From the NCBI RefSeq assembly GCF_040289685.1, contig NZ_PSLQ01000004.1, positions 1-64,000 of the forward strand: DNA of 64,000 bases, written 5' to 3'. The translations under genes and the position numbers were made by a program. The notes under the pieces are model-generated. The model had not been told where the DNA came from. It saw only the letters and a program-made list of their open reading frames with translations, and ran no database searches. Origin of the DNA: Pyrinomonas sp040289685 (GTDB lineage: Bacteria; Acidobacteriota; Blastocatellia; Pyrinomonadales; Pyrinomonadaceae). Within the stretch, counting starts at the first letter, position 1; the number at the start of each line of letters is the position of its first letter. Positions 16,243-24,727 of this stretch are shown here, piece by piece.

Positions 16243-18105
16243 TCAACGCACGACCTTAAGTTCCAACGTCTTCTGCCCTTCGATGACGAAATCGGCAGGC
16301 GGCATCTCTTTTTCGTAGATCGGCGACAATGGAGTGGGCGTATAGCCGCCGGCGGTTCGCTCGCTATTGAGCGTGGCGAGCACCGAAGGCGGTAGGTTCG
16401 GCAGTTCATCCGTGCCGATCAGGGCTCCGGGAGCGATTTTGAAGAGCTTCGCGTAGAGTCGGTCATTCTTCTTCAAGCGGTTGATGGCGTTGACTAACTG
16501 GCCCAGGTCCTTGGGCACGAAACTTTGCATCTCCATGCTCTGTTGAAGGGATCCGCCGTCGCCGACGAAGAGCAGCAGTTTGCCCGGCGAAACGTCGGTC
16601 GGGATGGAGATCGGGATGCGCTGCACGATCTGTTGACCGGAATCGGTGCGGATGAAGGCTTGCACTTCGACCTTCTCCCCGGGGGCGACTTCGGTTCGGT
16701 CGAGCGCAATGCGGTCAAGCGTCCCGGCGCGACGTCCATCGACCGAATCTATGTTGAGCGCGATGCGTTTGATCTCGACGCCGGCGAAACCGCTATCGAG
16801 CAGCGCGCCCACTGGCGCGGCAACGGCGCCAGCCGCCAGCAGCGGCGCATTCGAGGAGGAGAAGCGCTGTTCGAGGCGAATCTTTTCCTGTCCTTTGACC
16901 TCGACTTCGCCGCGCACGCTAATGGTGGAATCGCCCAAGCTCCGCTCGCTCGTCGCAATCGTGTTGTAGATCGTGATGTTGAGCAGCAGCGGCGTCAAGA
17001 ACTGGTCGTTGATAACCTCATAGACGAAGCTTTCGACCCGCCCGCGGCTCGTTTTGAGATCGATCGTGACGGGGATCATCTTCGGCTCTTCGCCAAGCGT
17101 GCCGAGGATGCCCGTTGACCTATCTTGCGTCAAACGGCCGACCATCTGACTCGGCACCGTCAGTTTGAAAGAGTTGTAGGTGTTTGGGATTACGGAGACC
17201 ACCGAACTTTCGCTCATCGGCATATCAGCGTTGCCAAGTCCCAAGAAAGGGTGACCGAAAGCATAGACGTGTTCGCCGTCGCGCATAGTTACGGTGCCAG
17301 AGGCGGCAATGGAGTAATCGCCGCGCACCAGTTGCACGCTGACCGAGGTGCCGGGCGCGAGCGTCTTCTCTGTGGCTTTGGCCAGCGGCGTAATCGGTGC
17401 CCCACCGCCGGCTCCGGCCACGGGCAACAGTCCGACGGCTTGAAGTTGCGGCGCGTAAAGTTGCAGGGCGTCGGACGAGATGCCGCTGAACACGACCGGC
17501 GTGGCAATGGGGGCGAGTTGTTGGCCGAGCAGCGAGGCGAGCGGCGAGCCGGTGGCGACGGGCGCGATGAACGTGGTCGCTGCGACGAGCGGACGCGGCG
17601 CTCGGAATTTCCAATCCACGCCAGCCAGTTCAGCCACCGCGACGCGACGCGGCGTCGTTGCATTGCGATTGGAGGCGGGCGCGCGCTCGAAAATAGAGAT
17701 CATCTGTTCAATGGGCGTGATGCCAGCGATCGGCTCTTTGGAGAACGGGAAGCTATAAGCGATCGCGCCAACCAGTTTCCCGTCGATGAAGACGGGTGAA
17801 CCGGACATGCCGGCGAAGACCCCGGTCCTTTCGACACGCGGTCCAGAAAGACGCGCGATGATCACAGCTTGTCGCGGTCCTGGGAAGTTGGGCAGCACGC
17901 CGAGCACTTCGACGCCGAAATCTTCCGGCTCGGTGCCCGCAAAGACCGTGCGCGCGATGCCTTTCATCCCGATCTGCACCTGGTTGAGCGGGAGGATTTC
18001 GGGGCGTTCGGCGCCTGCTTGCGACACTGCCGACACGCGTGCCAAACCACAGACCAACGACGCCAGCACCAACATTCGGGGCAAAGCTTTCAATGTCCGT
18101 TTCAC
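16243..18105 (-). CDS. Secreted SpoIVB-type (S55) serine peptidase domain protein
   Basis: 620 residues with a signal peptide (about residues 1-29). The S55 domain lies in the first 200 residues; FAGMSGSPVFIDGKLVGAIAY (about 98-118) carries the catalytic serine, Ser103, in GMSGSP. Another match is YAFGHPFLGLGNADMPMS, a His-containing segment that may supply the base. The C-terminal 350 residues are beta-rich and have no sporulation link. Family knowledge: SpoIVB cleaves a sporulation regulator in Firmicutes, while exported S55 proteins in Acidobacteriota have no known target. The start is GTG at 18105, just before Lys-Arg of the signal peptide, with CAGAGAA ahead of it. Confidence 0.82.
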   Translation of the reverse strand: MKRTLKALPRMLVLASLVCGLARVSAVSQAGAERPEILPLNQVQIGMKGIARTVFAGTEPEDFGVEVLGVLPNFPGPRQAVIIARLSGPRVERTGVFAGMSGSPVFIDGKLVGAIAYSFPFSKEPIAGITPIEQMISIFERAPASNRNATTPRRVAVAELAGVDWKFRAPRPLVAATTFIAPVATGSPLASLLGQQLAPIATPVVFSGISSDALQLYAPQLQAVGLLPVAGAGGGAPITPLAKATEKTLAPGTSVSVQLVRGDYSIAASGTVTMRDGEHVYAFGHPFLGLGNADMPMSESSVVSVIPNTYNSFKLTVPSQMVGRLTQDRSTGILGTLGEEPKMIPVTIDLKTSRGRVESFVYEVINDQFLTPLLLNITIYNTIATSERSLGDSTISVRGEVEVKGQEKIRLEQRFSSSNAPLLAAGAVAAPVGALLDSGFAGVEIKRIALNIDSVDGRRAGTLDRIALDRTEVAPGEKVEVQAFIRTDSGQQIVQRIPISIPTDVSPGKLLLFVGDGGSLQQSMEMQSFVPKDLGQLVNAINRLKKNDRLYAKLFKIAPGALIGTDELPNLPPSVLATLNSERTAGGYTPTPLSPIYEKEMPPADFVIEGQKTLELKVVR

Positions 18106-18411
18106 TTTCTCTGCGCGATCCTTTGATGGGATATGTCCCTGTCTTTGGATGACGAAACTCGGGCTGAAGTTTCAATCTCTTCGCAATCGCCTGTTTCGCC
18201 GGCCATTGGCGCAATTATCACCGCTTGCCACAGGCGCGGTCAAGTCTTTCAGCCGGAGCCGCTTGCCGAGTCGCCCTCGACGTGATAACGTTCGAACTGT
18301 TTGAAGCGCGCGGCGCGGAACTGTGTGCTAGACGCCGCTTCGATCTCCATCACACAACGCGAGCGCGACGCTGCACGCTTGCCCCGCACATCGCGCCAGC
18401 AGAACAAGCAG
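18106..18411. other. Divergent intergenic region, S55 peptidase / mobA-like
   Basis: These 306 bases lie between two divergently read genes and should hold both promoters. I see no convincing -35/-10 pair, no riboswitch fold I can recognise, and no small gene. Confidence 0.5.
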
Positions 18412-19113
18412 ATGAGCGAAACGGAAGGCTTCATCTTGGTCGGTGGCGCTTCGCGCCGCATGGGGCGCGACAAGGCTGAGTTGAAGCTAGGCGAAATCGA
18501 TTTCGTCCAGCGCATTGCACAGTCGCTTCGAGCGGTGACGAACTCGGTCCGCTTGGTCGGCTCCAAAGTCAACGAGAGGCGTTGGTCTATCCCTCTGGTG
18601 CGTGACCGATACGTCGGATGTGGCGCGCTGGGCGGCCTACATGCGGCGCTCGCGGCCTGTCAGGCAGAGTGGGCCCTGATCGTCGCATGCGATCTGCCGT
18701 TCGTCTCACCGCCGTTTCTTCGTCTCTTGGCGGAGCGAACGGCCCCCGATCATGAGGCTGTGGTCCCGCTGCAGCGCGATGCGAGACCTCAACCTCTGTG
18801 CGCGCTCTATCGCCGCGAGCCTTGTCTGGCTGCGGTTGCCGAGTTATTAGAGCGAGGTGAAAGGCGCGTTCACGCTCTGCTCGCGAACTTGCAGCGCGTG
18901 CGCACGGTCACTTGGGAAGAATATGCCGCGCTGCCGAGCAGCGAATGGCTGTTGTTCAACGTTAACTCGCCCGGCGATTACGCGCGCGCTTGCGCGCTGT
19001 TGGCTTCTGGACGGTTCGACGTCGCGCGATCCCCGACCGCGGAGCACACGCGCGCACGCTTCGCTGGCGGCGAGTCGAGCGCAGAAGAGAATGCAGATCA
19101 TTCAAGTCTCTGA
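18412..19113 (+). CDS. mobA: Molybdenum cofactor guanylyltransferase (MobA-like)
   Basis: 233 residues. GFILVGGASRRMGRDKAEL is the nucleotide-binding signature of MobA and related NTP transferases; RDRYVGCGALGGLHAAL and the metal-binding VACDLPFVSPPFL follow as expected. MobA adds GMP from GTP to molybdopterin to form the MGD cofactor. No other Moco gene lies nearby, so the closely related MocA-type or another small NTP transferase remains possible. The ATG at 18412 was chosen because the signature begins five residues in; there is no strong ribosome site. Confidence 0.75.
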   Translation: MSETEGFILVGGASRRMGRDKAELKLGEIDFVQRIAQSLRAVTNSVRLVGSKVNERRWSIPLVRDRYVGCGALGGLHAALAACQAEWALIVACDLPFVSPPFLRLLAERTAPDHEAVVPLQRDARPQPLCALYRREPCLAAVAELLERGERRVHALLANLQRVRTVTWEEYAALPSSEWLLFNVNSPGDYARACALLASGRFDVARSPTAEHTRARFAGGESSAEENADHSSL

Positions 19114-19121
19114 GGCGAGAG

Positions 19122-20081
19122 ATGCCACCTCGACGACGGAAAATCCGAAGGTTCTTTAAGGCTTTTCTGCCGATCCTGCTGTTGCTGCTGGCGGCCGTCG
19201 GCGCTTTGACCGGTTGGTCAGTCTATGAGGCGACGCACCCGGCGCGCCGCCCGTACATGGTGACGCCCGAACAATATGCGCGATTGAGCGACCGCGGTCT
19301 GCGCGCTACCGAAGAGAACTGGGCCACACGCGACGGCACGCCAGCGCGGGGTTGGTTGTTGCGCGGGGCGGAAGGAGCGCCCGCCGTGGTGCTCGTTCAT
19401 GCCTACGGCGCGAACCGTTCATGGTTGTTCAATCTCGGCGTGAAGCTGAACGAAGCGACCAACTTCACTGTGTTGTGGCCCGACTTGCGGGGACATGGCC
19501 CCGATCAATCGAACGGCTGGACCACACTGGGCGCGCGCGAGGCGGACGACGTGCTCGATGCGATCGGTTTCTTGCGCTCGTTGCGCACGACACGCGGCAC
19601 GCCGTTGGTCGGCGATTACATCGGCTTGTACGGCGTGGAACTCGGCGCCTATGCCGCGTTGCGAGCCATCGCACAGGATCGGCAAATCCGCGCTGTGGTT
19701 CTCGATTCAGTTCCGGCCTCGCCCGATGATCTGCTTCGCGCGGCGATTGAGAAACGCATCGGCGTATCGTTTGCGCCGCTCAACCGGTTGGTCCAAATCG
19801 GCGCGAGGCTCTTCCTTTTAGGGCGCTATGATGCGTTCGCGTCATGCGAAGCGGCGCGCCGCGCCGAAGGCGAAAAGGTCCTCTTGCTGGCTGGCCGCGA
19901 CGCGCCGCGTTGGCAACGATCAACCGCCGAATTGGCACGTTGCTTTCCGCCGTCGGTCGAAGTCGAACTTCACGACAACCTCTCGCTCAGCGGACTGAAC
20001 GTTGTCTCGGCCCCAGCGGAACAGGGCGAAGCCTACGATCGGCGCGTGATCGAATTCTTCGCGCGTGCGTTGAGCGATTGA
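19122..20081 (+). CDS. Membrane-anchored alpha/beta-hydrolase fold protein lacking the serine nucleophile
   Basis: 319 residues. A basic N-terminus and one membrane helix (about residues 14-33) anchor it, with the alpha/beta-hydrolase domain outside. The oxyanion-side motif VVLVHAYGANRS (89-100) and WPDLRGHG (119-126) are in place. At the nucleophile elbow, however, the sequence is GLYGVELGAYAAL: Glu173 stands where Ser, Cys or Asp is expected in G-x-S-x-G. The final histidine position also reads without a clear catalytic His. It is probably not a classical esterase; a binding role or a different chemistry is possible. The gene starts eight bases after the mobA-like stop. Confidence 0.75.
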   Translation: MPPRRRKIRRFFKAFLPILLLLLAAVGALTGWSVYEATHPARRPYMVTPEQYARLSDRGLRATEENWATRDGTPARGWLLRGAEGAPAVVLVHAYGANRSWLFNLGVKLNEATNFTVLWPDLRGHGPDQSNGWTTLGAREADDVLDAIGFLRSLRTTRGTPLVGDYIGLYGVELGAYAALRAIAQDRQIRAVVLDSVPASPDDLLRAAIEKRIGVSFAPLNRLVQIGARLFLLGRYDAFASCEAARRAEGEKVLLLAGRDAPRWQRSTAELARCFPPSVEVELHDNLSLSGLNVVSAPAEQGEAYDRRVIEFFARALSD

Positions 20082-20163
20082 GCGCTGGAAATCGGCTCGA
20101 CCCTTGGCTCTCCCTAACTGTTTTCGGCGCGAACTCAAGCGCGCCGACCCCGACTCTTGTGCA

Positions 20164-21117
20164 TCAAAAAACTATGCGCAGCGCTTTGGCGACGACGCGC
20201 AAACGAAGCGGAAGTGTGCCGCGCAAGTCGCCGTCAGCTTCGACGCCGAGCCTCGCCGCGAGCGGTTCGATCTCGACGCGCTCGCCGCGCAGCATGCGAA
20301 CGACTGGGCTATGCAGATGAGCGCCGTCGCGCGTGCGCGGCAGCTCGCGGAGCACGATCTTCCGCGTCACGCCCGTAGTCAGCATGACGTCGAGCGCGCC
20401 ATCGTCGGAGCGCGCCATCGGCGCGAGCATCATTCCCCCTCCGGCATACGGTCCGCTCGTGACGGCGATCAGATTCGAGCGACACTCGATCACCTCCGCA
20501 TCCACCGCAACGCGCAGCGGCACTTCATGCCAACCGTTGAGCGCCGCAAGCGCCGCGAGCGTGAACCGCACCTCGCCCGGCAGACGGCGCAGTGTTCCGC
20601 TCTGCGCGGCGACGCGCGCGCAGACTTCGGCTCCGAAGCCTACGGTTACGGCGTTGAGGCAAACGAAAGGGCGTCCGTCGGCACATTCAGCGCAGATCAC
20701 ATCGACGGTTCGCGTTTCGGTTCGACCCTCGCGGCAGCGTGCCGCTAGTCTCGCGAGCCAAGCGTTTAGACTAGCCCGGTGGCCGACCAGTCCGCGCGCG
20801 AAATCATCGCCTGTGCCGGCGGGCAACAGCGCCAACGCTGCCTCTCGATTGATGGGGCGCAGTTCGTCTTCGAAGTCGCGAAGCGGTTCGAAGAATCCGG
20901 CCGCTGCTTCGCTCGTCGTCCCGTCGCCGCCGAGAACGGCGATCAACCTTCGTCCTTGATTGAGAGCGCGGCGCGTTTCGCGTTGCGCATCGCCAGCGCG
21001 TGCGGTTTCTCGCACGTCGAACGCGATGCCGTGATGGCGGAGATAATCGCGCACTTGCGGCCAAGCGCGTTGGACCTGCGCTGCGTTGCGGTTGACGATG
21101 ATGAGCGGGGAATCCAT
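20164..21117 (-). CDS. Diacylglycerol/sphingosine-kinase family lipid kinase
   Basis: 317 residues. The DAGK catalytic motif is LIAVLGGDGTTSEAA, and LPAGTGDDFARGL is the second family motif. The C-terminal half has the usual beta-sandwich pattern with SGPYAGGGMMLAPMARSDDGALDVML. Members phosphorylate diacylglycerol or related lipids in the cytoplasm (DgkB, YegS types); the exact lipid cannot be read from sequence. The gene upstream on the same strand (21293-21775) ends 175 bases before it. Confidence 0.87.
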   Translation of the reverse strand: MDSPLIIVNRNAAQVQRAWPQVRDYLRHHGIAFDVRETARAGDAQRETRRALNQGRRLIAVLGGDGTTSEAAAGFFEPLRDFEDELRPINREAALALLPAGTGDDFARGLVGHRASLNAWLARLAARCREGRTETRTVDVICAECADGRPFVCLNAVTVGFGAEVCARVAAQSGTLRRLPGEVRFTLAALAALNGWHEVPLRVAVDAEVIECRSNLIAVTSGPYAGGGMMLAPMARSDDGALDVMLTTGVTRKIVLRELPRTRDGAHLHSPVVRMLRGERVEIEPLAARLGVEADGDLRGTLPLRLRVVAKALRIVF

Positions 21118-21292
21118 CGGGCCGCAGAATCTATCACACCGCCGCGACCGTTATGAAGGGGACAAGCGAGCGGAGGCTCGATCTTCGCTCAAAAGGGCAG
21201 GCGTGAACGGCAAGCGGCGCGTTCTCTCAGCCCAAAAGGTCGAGCCGAAAGAAACGCGCTTGCGGCGCTTGAAGCTGGTCCGCATGCCGCGA

Positions 21293-21775
21293 TCAATCGA
21301 ATTCCACGCACAGATCGAACAAGCGCGTTGGCATCTCGACACAGACGCGAGCGCGCGTTACTTCCACGCCGACGACGCGATGGCAGATGAGCAGGAGGAG
21401 GCGGCGGCACCCCTCCAGCTCTTCGCCGCGTGCGAATCGAATGCGAAAGCCGTCGGCGAGCAGACTGTACTTGCCGCTGAGCGGTCTGGCCGGAAGCTTG
21501 ACGACCAGTCCTTCACGTTCGAGGTCAAAGAGCGCGCGTTCGCCGGTTGCCAAGCGAAAGCTCCCGCTCTTTTCCGCTTCAGCGATGAAGTGGATGTCGC
21601 CGCGCTGGGCCACTTTATCCATTCCAGCGGCGTCTGCGTTCGGCGCGAAGATGCGGACGAAATCAACTGCGGGAATCTGAAAACTTCCGGCGCGATGCCC
21701 CATGTGCATGCGCTCGATCAATTCAATCGCAACCGCGCGCATCTCAGGCCACTTCAAACACCCGCCGATGAACAT
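21293..21775 (-). CDS. Hypothetical protein, about 160 residues
   Basis: I do not recognise this family. The reading is plausible as a gene: even composition, alternating hydrophobic strands, and a coherent pattern such as ERALFDLEREGLVVKLPARP followed by SGKYSLLADGFRIRFARG. It contains Cys near the N-terminus (FIGGC) and another Cys in LLLLICHRVV, with no signal peptide or membrane helix. It may be an all-beta domain. ATG at 21775 has CAGGA upstream; MRAVAIEL, 11 codons later, is an alternative. It reads towards the lipid kinase gene. Confidence 0.5.
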   Translation of the reverse strand: MFIGGCLKWPEMRAVAIELIERMHMGHRAGSFQIPAVDFVRIFAPNADAAGMDKVAQRGDIHFIAEAEKSGSFRLATGERALFDLEREGLVVKLPARPLSGKYSLLADGFRIRFARGEELEGCRRLLLLICHRVVGVEVTRARVCVEMPTRLFDLCVEFD

Positions 21776-21936
21776 CGCTCGAGATCCTGAAAGTCCGCAA
21801 GTTCCGCGAAGCAAGCTTGCGCTAGGCGCTGTGCGCGCGTCAAGGGGCGAAGGCGCGGCTAGCCAGCGGTGCGAAATCTTGGCTACAATAAGCGTGAGTT
21901 TTGCTGAGATGATTCACTTCGGGCAATCAAATAAAG

Positions 21937-22123
21937 ATGAGGATCAGGATTTACACGACGCGTTGGTGCGGCGATTGTCGCCACGCGAAACGCTTTTTGA
22001 ACGAACGCGGGATCGAGTACGAAGAGATAGACATCGAAGAGCGAGAAGAAGCCGCCGCGCACGTGATGCGCATCAACGGCGGCAAACGCAAAGTGCCGAC
22101 GTTCGAGGTCGAAGGGCGCGCCA
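21937..22123 (+). CDS. Glutaredoxin-like thiol-disulfide protein (3' end lost in N gap)
   Basis: The first 62 residues are visible. MRIRIYTTRWCGDCRHAKRF carries the redox motif Cys-Gly-Asp-Cys on a thioredoxin fold, and KRKVPTFEVEG has the cis-proline. This is the NrdH/glutaredoxin-like class that often reads CGDC or CxDC. The rest is hidden in 69 N. After the gap, one frame reads ESLGALAGEVV, which resembles the final helix of such proteins, but it is offset from the upstream frame by one base if the gap length is taken at face value, so the gap size may be wrong. Full length should be 80-110 residues. Confidence 0.7.
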
Positions 22124-22192
22124 NNNNNNNNNNNNNNNNNNNNNNNNNNNNNNNNNNNNNNNNNNNNNNNNNNNNNNNNNNNNNNNNNNNNN
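22124..22192. other. Assembly gap (69 N)
   Basis: A run of 69 N interrupts the glutaredoxin-like gene. Confidence 0.98.
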
Positions 22193-22320
22193 GGAGAATC
22201 TCTAGGGGCATTGGCAGGCGAAGTTGTGATCAAAATGAGGGCTTGTGCACAGAGCGGTTTGCAGCAAGGCCGCGCGCAGGATCGAGCCATGTCCGGAGTC
22301 AGTCGAAGGGAGCAGCATTG

Positions 22321-22587
22321 ATGGCATCGAGCCTTGGACGTCGGGTGGCACGCGCCGCTGGATGGCGCGTGGCCAAACGTTTGATCAAACCGATCCCCGT
22401 GATCGGCACCGCAGTCGCTTTGGGGCTTGCCGGTTACGAGATCAGGAAGAAGGGGGTGCTGCGCGGGCTGGTCCACGTCGGTCTCGATGTGATGCCCGTT
22501 GTCGGTACGGTCAAGGGCGTGATCGAGATTTTCAGCGGTGATCTGATTCGCGACCGGGAGCCTCATCGCTTCGAGGGGGAACGATGA
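22321..22587 (+). CDS. Small conserved-looking protein with hydrophobic glycine-rich segments
   Basis: 88 residues with GAAGGGAG as ribosome site. A basic amphipathic N-terminus is followed by two hydrophobic stretches (PIPVIGTAVALGLAGYEI and GLVHVGLDVMPVVGTVKGV), the pattern of small proteins that lie in or on a membrane. I do not know a named family. The tail overlaps the tail of the convergent rsmG gene by 56 bases. Confidence 0.5.
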   Translation: MASSLGRRVARAAGWRVAKRLIKPIPVIGTAVALGLAGYEIRKKGVLRGLVHVGLDVMPVVGTVKGVIEIFSGDLIRDREPHRFEGER

Positions 22588-23191
22588 GCAGAAGACGCTG
22601 CCGTGAACGTGGCAACGCCGCGCGTTCATGTGGCACCCCGAGATCGTTGAGCTGCGCGCTCAGCTCCGGTCCGCCGAAAAGGAGCAAGGCGCTTGCCGGT
22701 GGCGCCCATTTGATGAGCTGCGGAAGCATGCGGCTGAAGCGTTCGAGCGCGCGACAAGTGATCACATCGGCTGCAGGTGACGGAAGATTCTCAAATCGTT
22801 CGGCGATGACTTGCGCTCTTCCGACGGCGGTTGCGCGCAATGCTTCGCGCAGGAAGATCGCTTTTTTGCGCGAAGCTTCGACGAACGTGCCTTGCGCATC
22901 AGGGCGCACGATCAGGCATGGGATGAGCGGCAATCCAGCGCCCGAACCGACATCAGTGACCCTCGCGTTTGGCGGAAAGTGGGCCGCTGCCGTCAACGAT
23001 TCGAGCACGTGGCGTGTGGCGAATTCGGTTGGCGAACACGGTGCGACCAGATGGAGCCGTGCGTTCCACGTCGCGAAGATTTCGTAATAGGCGCACAGTT
23101 GCGCCGTTTGTTCGCGCTCCAAGCGCACGCCGAACTCTGCGGCATGACGGTCGAGCGCGCGCGCGAACTCTTCGGTCGTCTTCTCGTGCAT
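22532..23191 (-). CDS. rsmG: 16S rRNA (guanine527-N7)-methyltransferase
   Basis: About 219 residues from ATG at 23191. The SAM-binding motif is TDVGSGAGLPLIPCLIVRPD; the upstream WNARLHLVAPCSPTEFATRHVLESL and the downstream VITCRALERF are typical RsmG. The enzyme methylates G527 of 16S rRNA in the 530 loop. A longer reading to 23245 would add 18 residues with no similarity and overlap the divergent decarboxylase gene. rsmG is often next to parA/parB or mnmG near the origin; none is seen here. Confidence 0.88.
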   Translation of the reverse strand: MHEKTTEEFARALDRHAAEFGVRLEREQTAQLCAYYEIFATWNARLHLVAPCSPTEFATRHVLESLTAAAHFPPNARVTDVGSGAGLPLIPCLIVRPDAQGTFVEASRKKAIFLREALRATAVGRAQVIAERFENLPSPAADVITCRALERFSRMLPQLIKWAPPASALLLFGGPELSAQLNDLGVPHERAALPRSRQRLLLIVPPRSDEAPGRESDHR

Positions 23192-23223
23192 CTTGAGGGA
23201 GAATTTACCGTTTCTCGGAGCGA

Positions 23224-24702
23224 ATGGGAAATCCATCATGCACAACGGACCGGTTGGCTTCCGAGCATGAAGCGCTCGGTCGAGAGGTTGCGCGGCTCAT
23301 CAGCGAGTACGTGCGTTGCTTGGAAGAGACGCGCGTTTGTTCAACGGCGACGCCACAAGAACTCGAAAAGCTCTTCGACGAACCGTTGCCCGTCGAGGGC
23401 AGCGCGCCCGACGAACTGCTCGCGCGTTTTGCCCGCGACATCCTTCCACACGCGATGAACATCCCAAGTCCGCGCTACTACGGGCTGTTCAATCCGACGC
23501 CGCTTCCCATCGCCGTGTGGGCTGATGCGCTCTGCTCGGCGATCAATCAAAACGGCGCCGCGTGGCGCAACTCGCCTTCGGCGAGCGTCGTCGAAACGCG
23601 CGTCATCCGCTGGCTATGCGAGCTTGCTGGCTACGACGCGAAAGCTTTCGGCACGCTTACAAGCGGCGGCTCAGAAGCCAACCTCGTCGCGCTCAAGTGC
23701 GCCCGCGATCGCGTCGAGCGAACGCGCGAACAAGGCGTGCGGGTTGCGGGCGACCTCGTCGTCTACGCCTCAGAGCAGTGCCATTATTCGTTCGATAAAA
23801 GCGTCGATATCCTTGGCCTTGGGAGAAGGGCGTTGCGGCGCATAGAATCCGACGAACGGTTTCACGTGCGCGTGGACCGATTGCGGCATGCCATCAGCGA
23901 AGATTTGGCGCAGGGACGCACGCCGCTCGCTGTGGTCGGCGTGGCTGGGGCGACCTCCACCGGAGCGGTCGACCCGCTGGACCAGCTAGCCGATGTCGCT
24001 GAAGAACATGGCCTCTGGTTCCACGTCGATGCGGCCTACGGCGGCGCTTTGCTCTTTTCGGATGCGCACCGAGAGCGTTTGCGCGGCATTGAGCGCGCCG
24101 AGTCGATCACTATCGATCCGCACAAGTGGATGTTCGTCCCCTTCGCTTGTGCGGCAGTGCTCGTGCGCGACGGCAAGAGCGTGTTGCGCGCTTCGTTCGA
24201 TACGACGCCGGAATACATGAGCGAAGCGCGCGGTGGGATCGATACCGAATACGATTTTCATCGTTACGGGCAATTGGGAACGCGCCGCTTCAACGCGCTC
24301 AAGCTCTGGATGGCGCTCAAGAGTTTAGGCAAGAGGGGGTACGCCGAAATCATCGAACGGCAGATCGAATTAACGAGGTATTTCGCCGCGCGCCTCGATG
24401 CGCTTCGGGATTTCAGGCGCGTTGGCGAGGTTGAAACAGCCGTCTGCTGTTTTCGCTTTACGCCCGCTCGCTTAGGTTCGTGCGATGGGGCGGCCATTGA
24501 TCGCTTGCAACAGGAGTTACAGCAGCGGATCGAGCGAAGCGGACGAGCTTGGTTCGCTTCGACCGTGTTGCATGGGCGGCGCGCGTTGCGCGTCAACATC
24601 AACAGTTTTCTGACTGCACAGCGGCACGTGGACGAGCTGGTGGAGACGCTCGAAAGCGAAGGGAGCAAGTTGATCGGCGAAATCGCTGCTGATGCGAGTT
24701 GA
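23224..24702 (+). CDS. Group II PLP-dependent decarboxylase (aromatic-amino-acid decarboxylase-like)
   Basis: 492 residues. The PLP lysine is Lys301 in the family motif DPHKW; Asp269 in HVDAAYGG contacts the pyridine nitrogen, and His187 in the QCHYSF segment stacks on the ring. FNPTPLPIAVWADAL and the INQNGAAWRNSPSASVVET region match aromatic-L-amino-acid decarboxylase/glutamate decarboxylase relatives. Substrate cannot be fixed: Trp, Tyr, Phe, Glu or 2,4-diaminobutyrate relatives share this sequence space. The ATG has CGGAG five bases ahead. It is divergent from rsmG. Confidence 0.82.
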   Translation: MGNPSCTTDRLASEHEALGREVARLISEYVRCLEETRVCSTATPQELEKLFDEPLPVEGSAPDELLARFARDILPHAMNIPSPRYYGLFNPTPLPIAVWADALCSAINQNGAAWRNSPSASVVETRVIRWLCELAGYDAKAFGTLTSGGSEANLVALKCARDRVERTREQGVRVAGDLVVYASEQCHYSFDKSVDILGLGRRALRRIESDERFHVRVDRLRHAISEDLAQGRTPLAVVGVAGATSTGAVDPLDQLADVAEEHGLWFHVDAAYGGALLFSDAHRERLRGIERAESITIDPHKWMFVPFACAAVLVRDGKSVLRASFDTTPEYMSEARGGIDTEYDFHRYGQLGTRRFNALKLWMALKSLGKRGYAEIIERQIELTRYFAARLDALRDFRRVGEVETAVCCFRFTPARLGSCDGAAIDRLQQELQQRIERSGRAWFASTVLHGRRALRVNINSFLTAQRHVDELVETLESEGSKLIGEIAADAS

Positions 24703-24727
24703 TTGGAAAGTCGGAGATGAAGTTTCG

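Noticed and set aside
20163..21156. Plus-strand frames of 208 and 214 codons across the lipid kinase.
   Set aside because: They are shadows of the lipid kinase gene, which has clear motifs on the minus strand.
23192..23245. An N-terminal extension of rsmG up to 23245.
   Set aside because: It adds residues without similarity and would overlap the divergent decarboxylase start, which has its own ribosome site.
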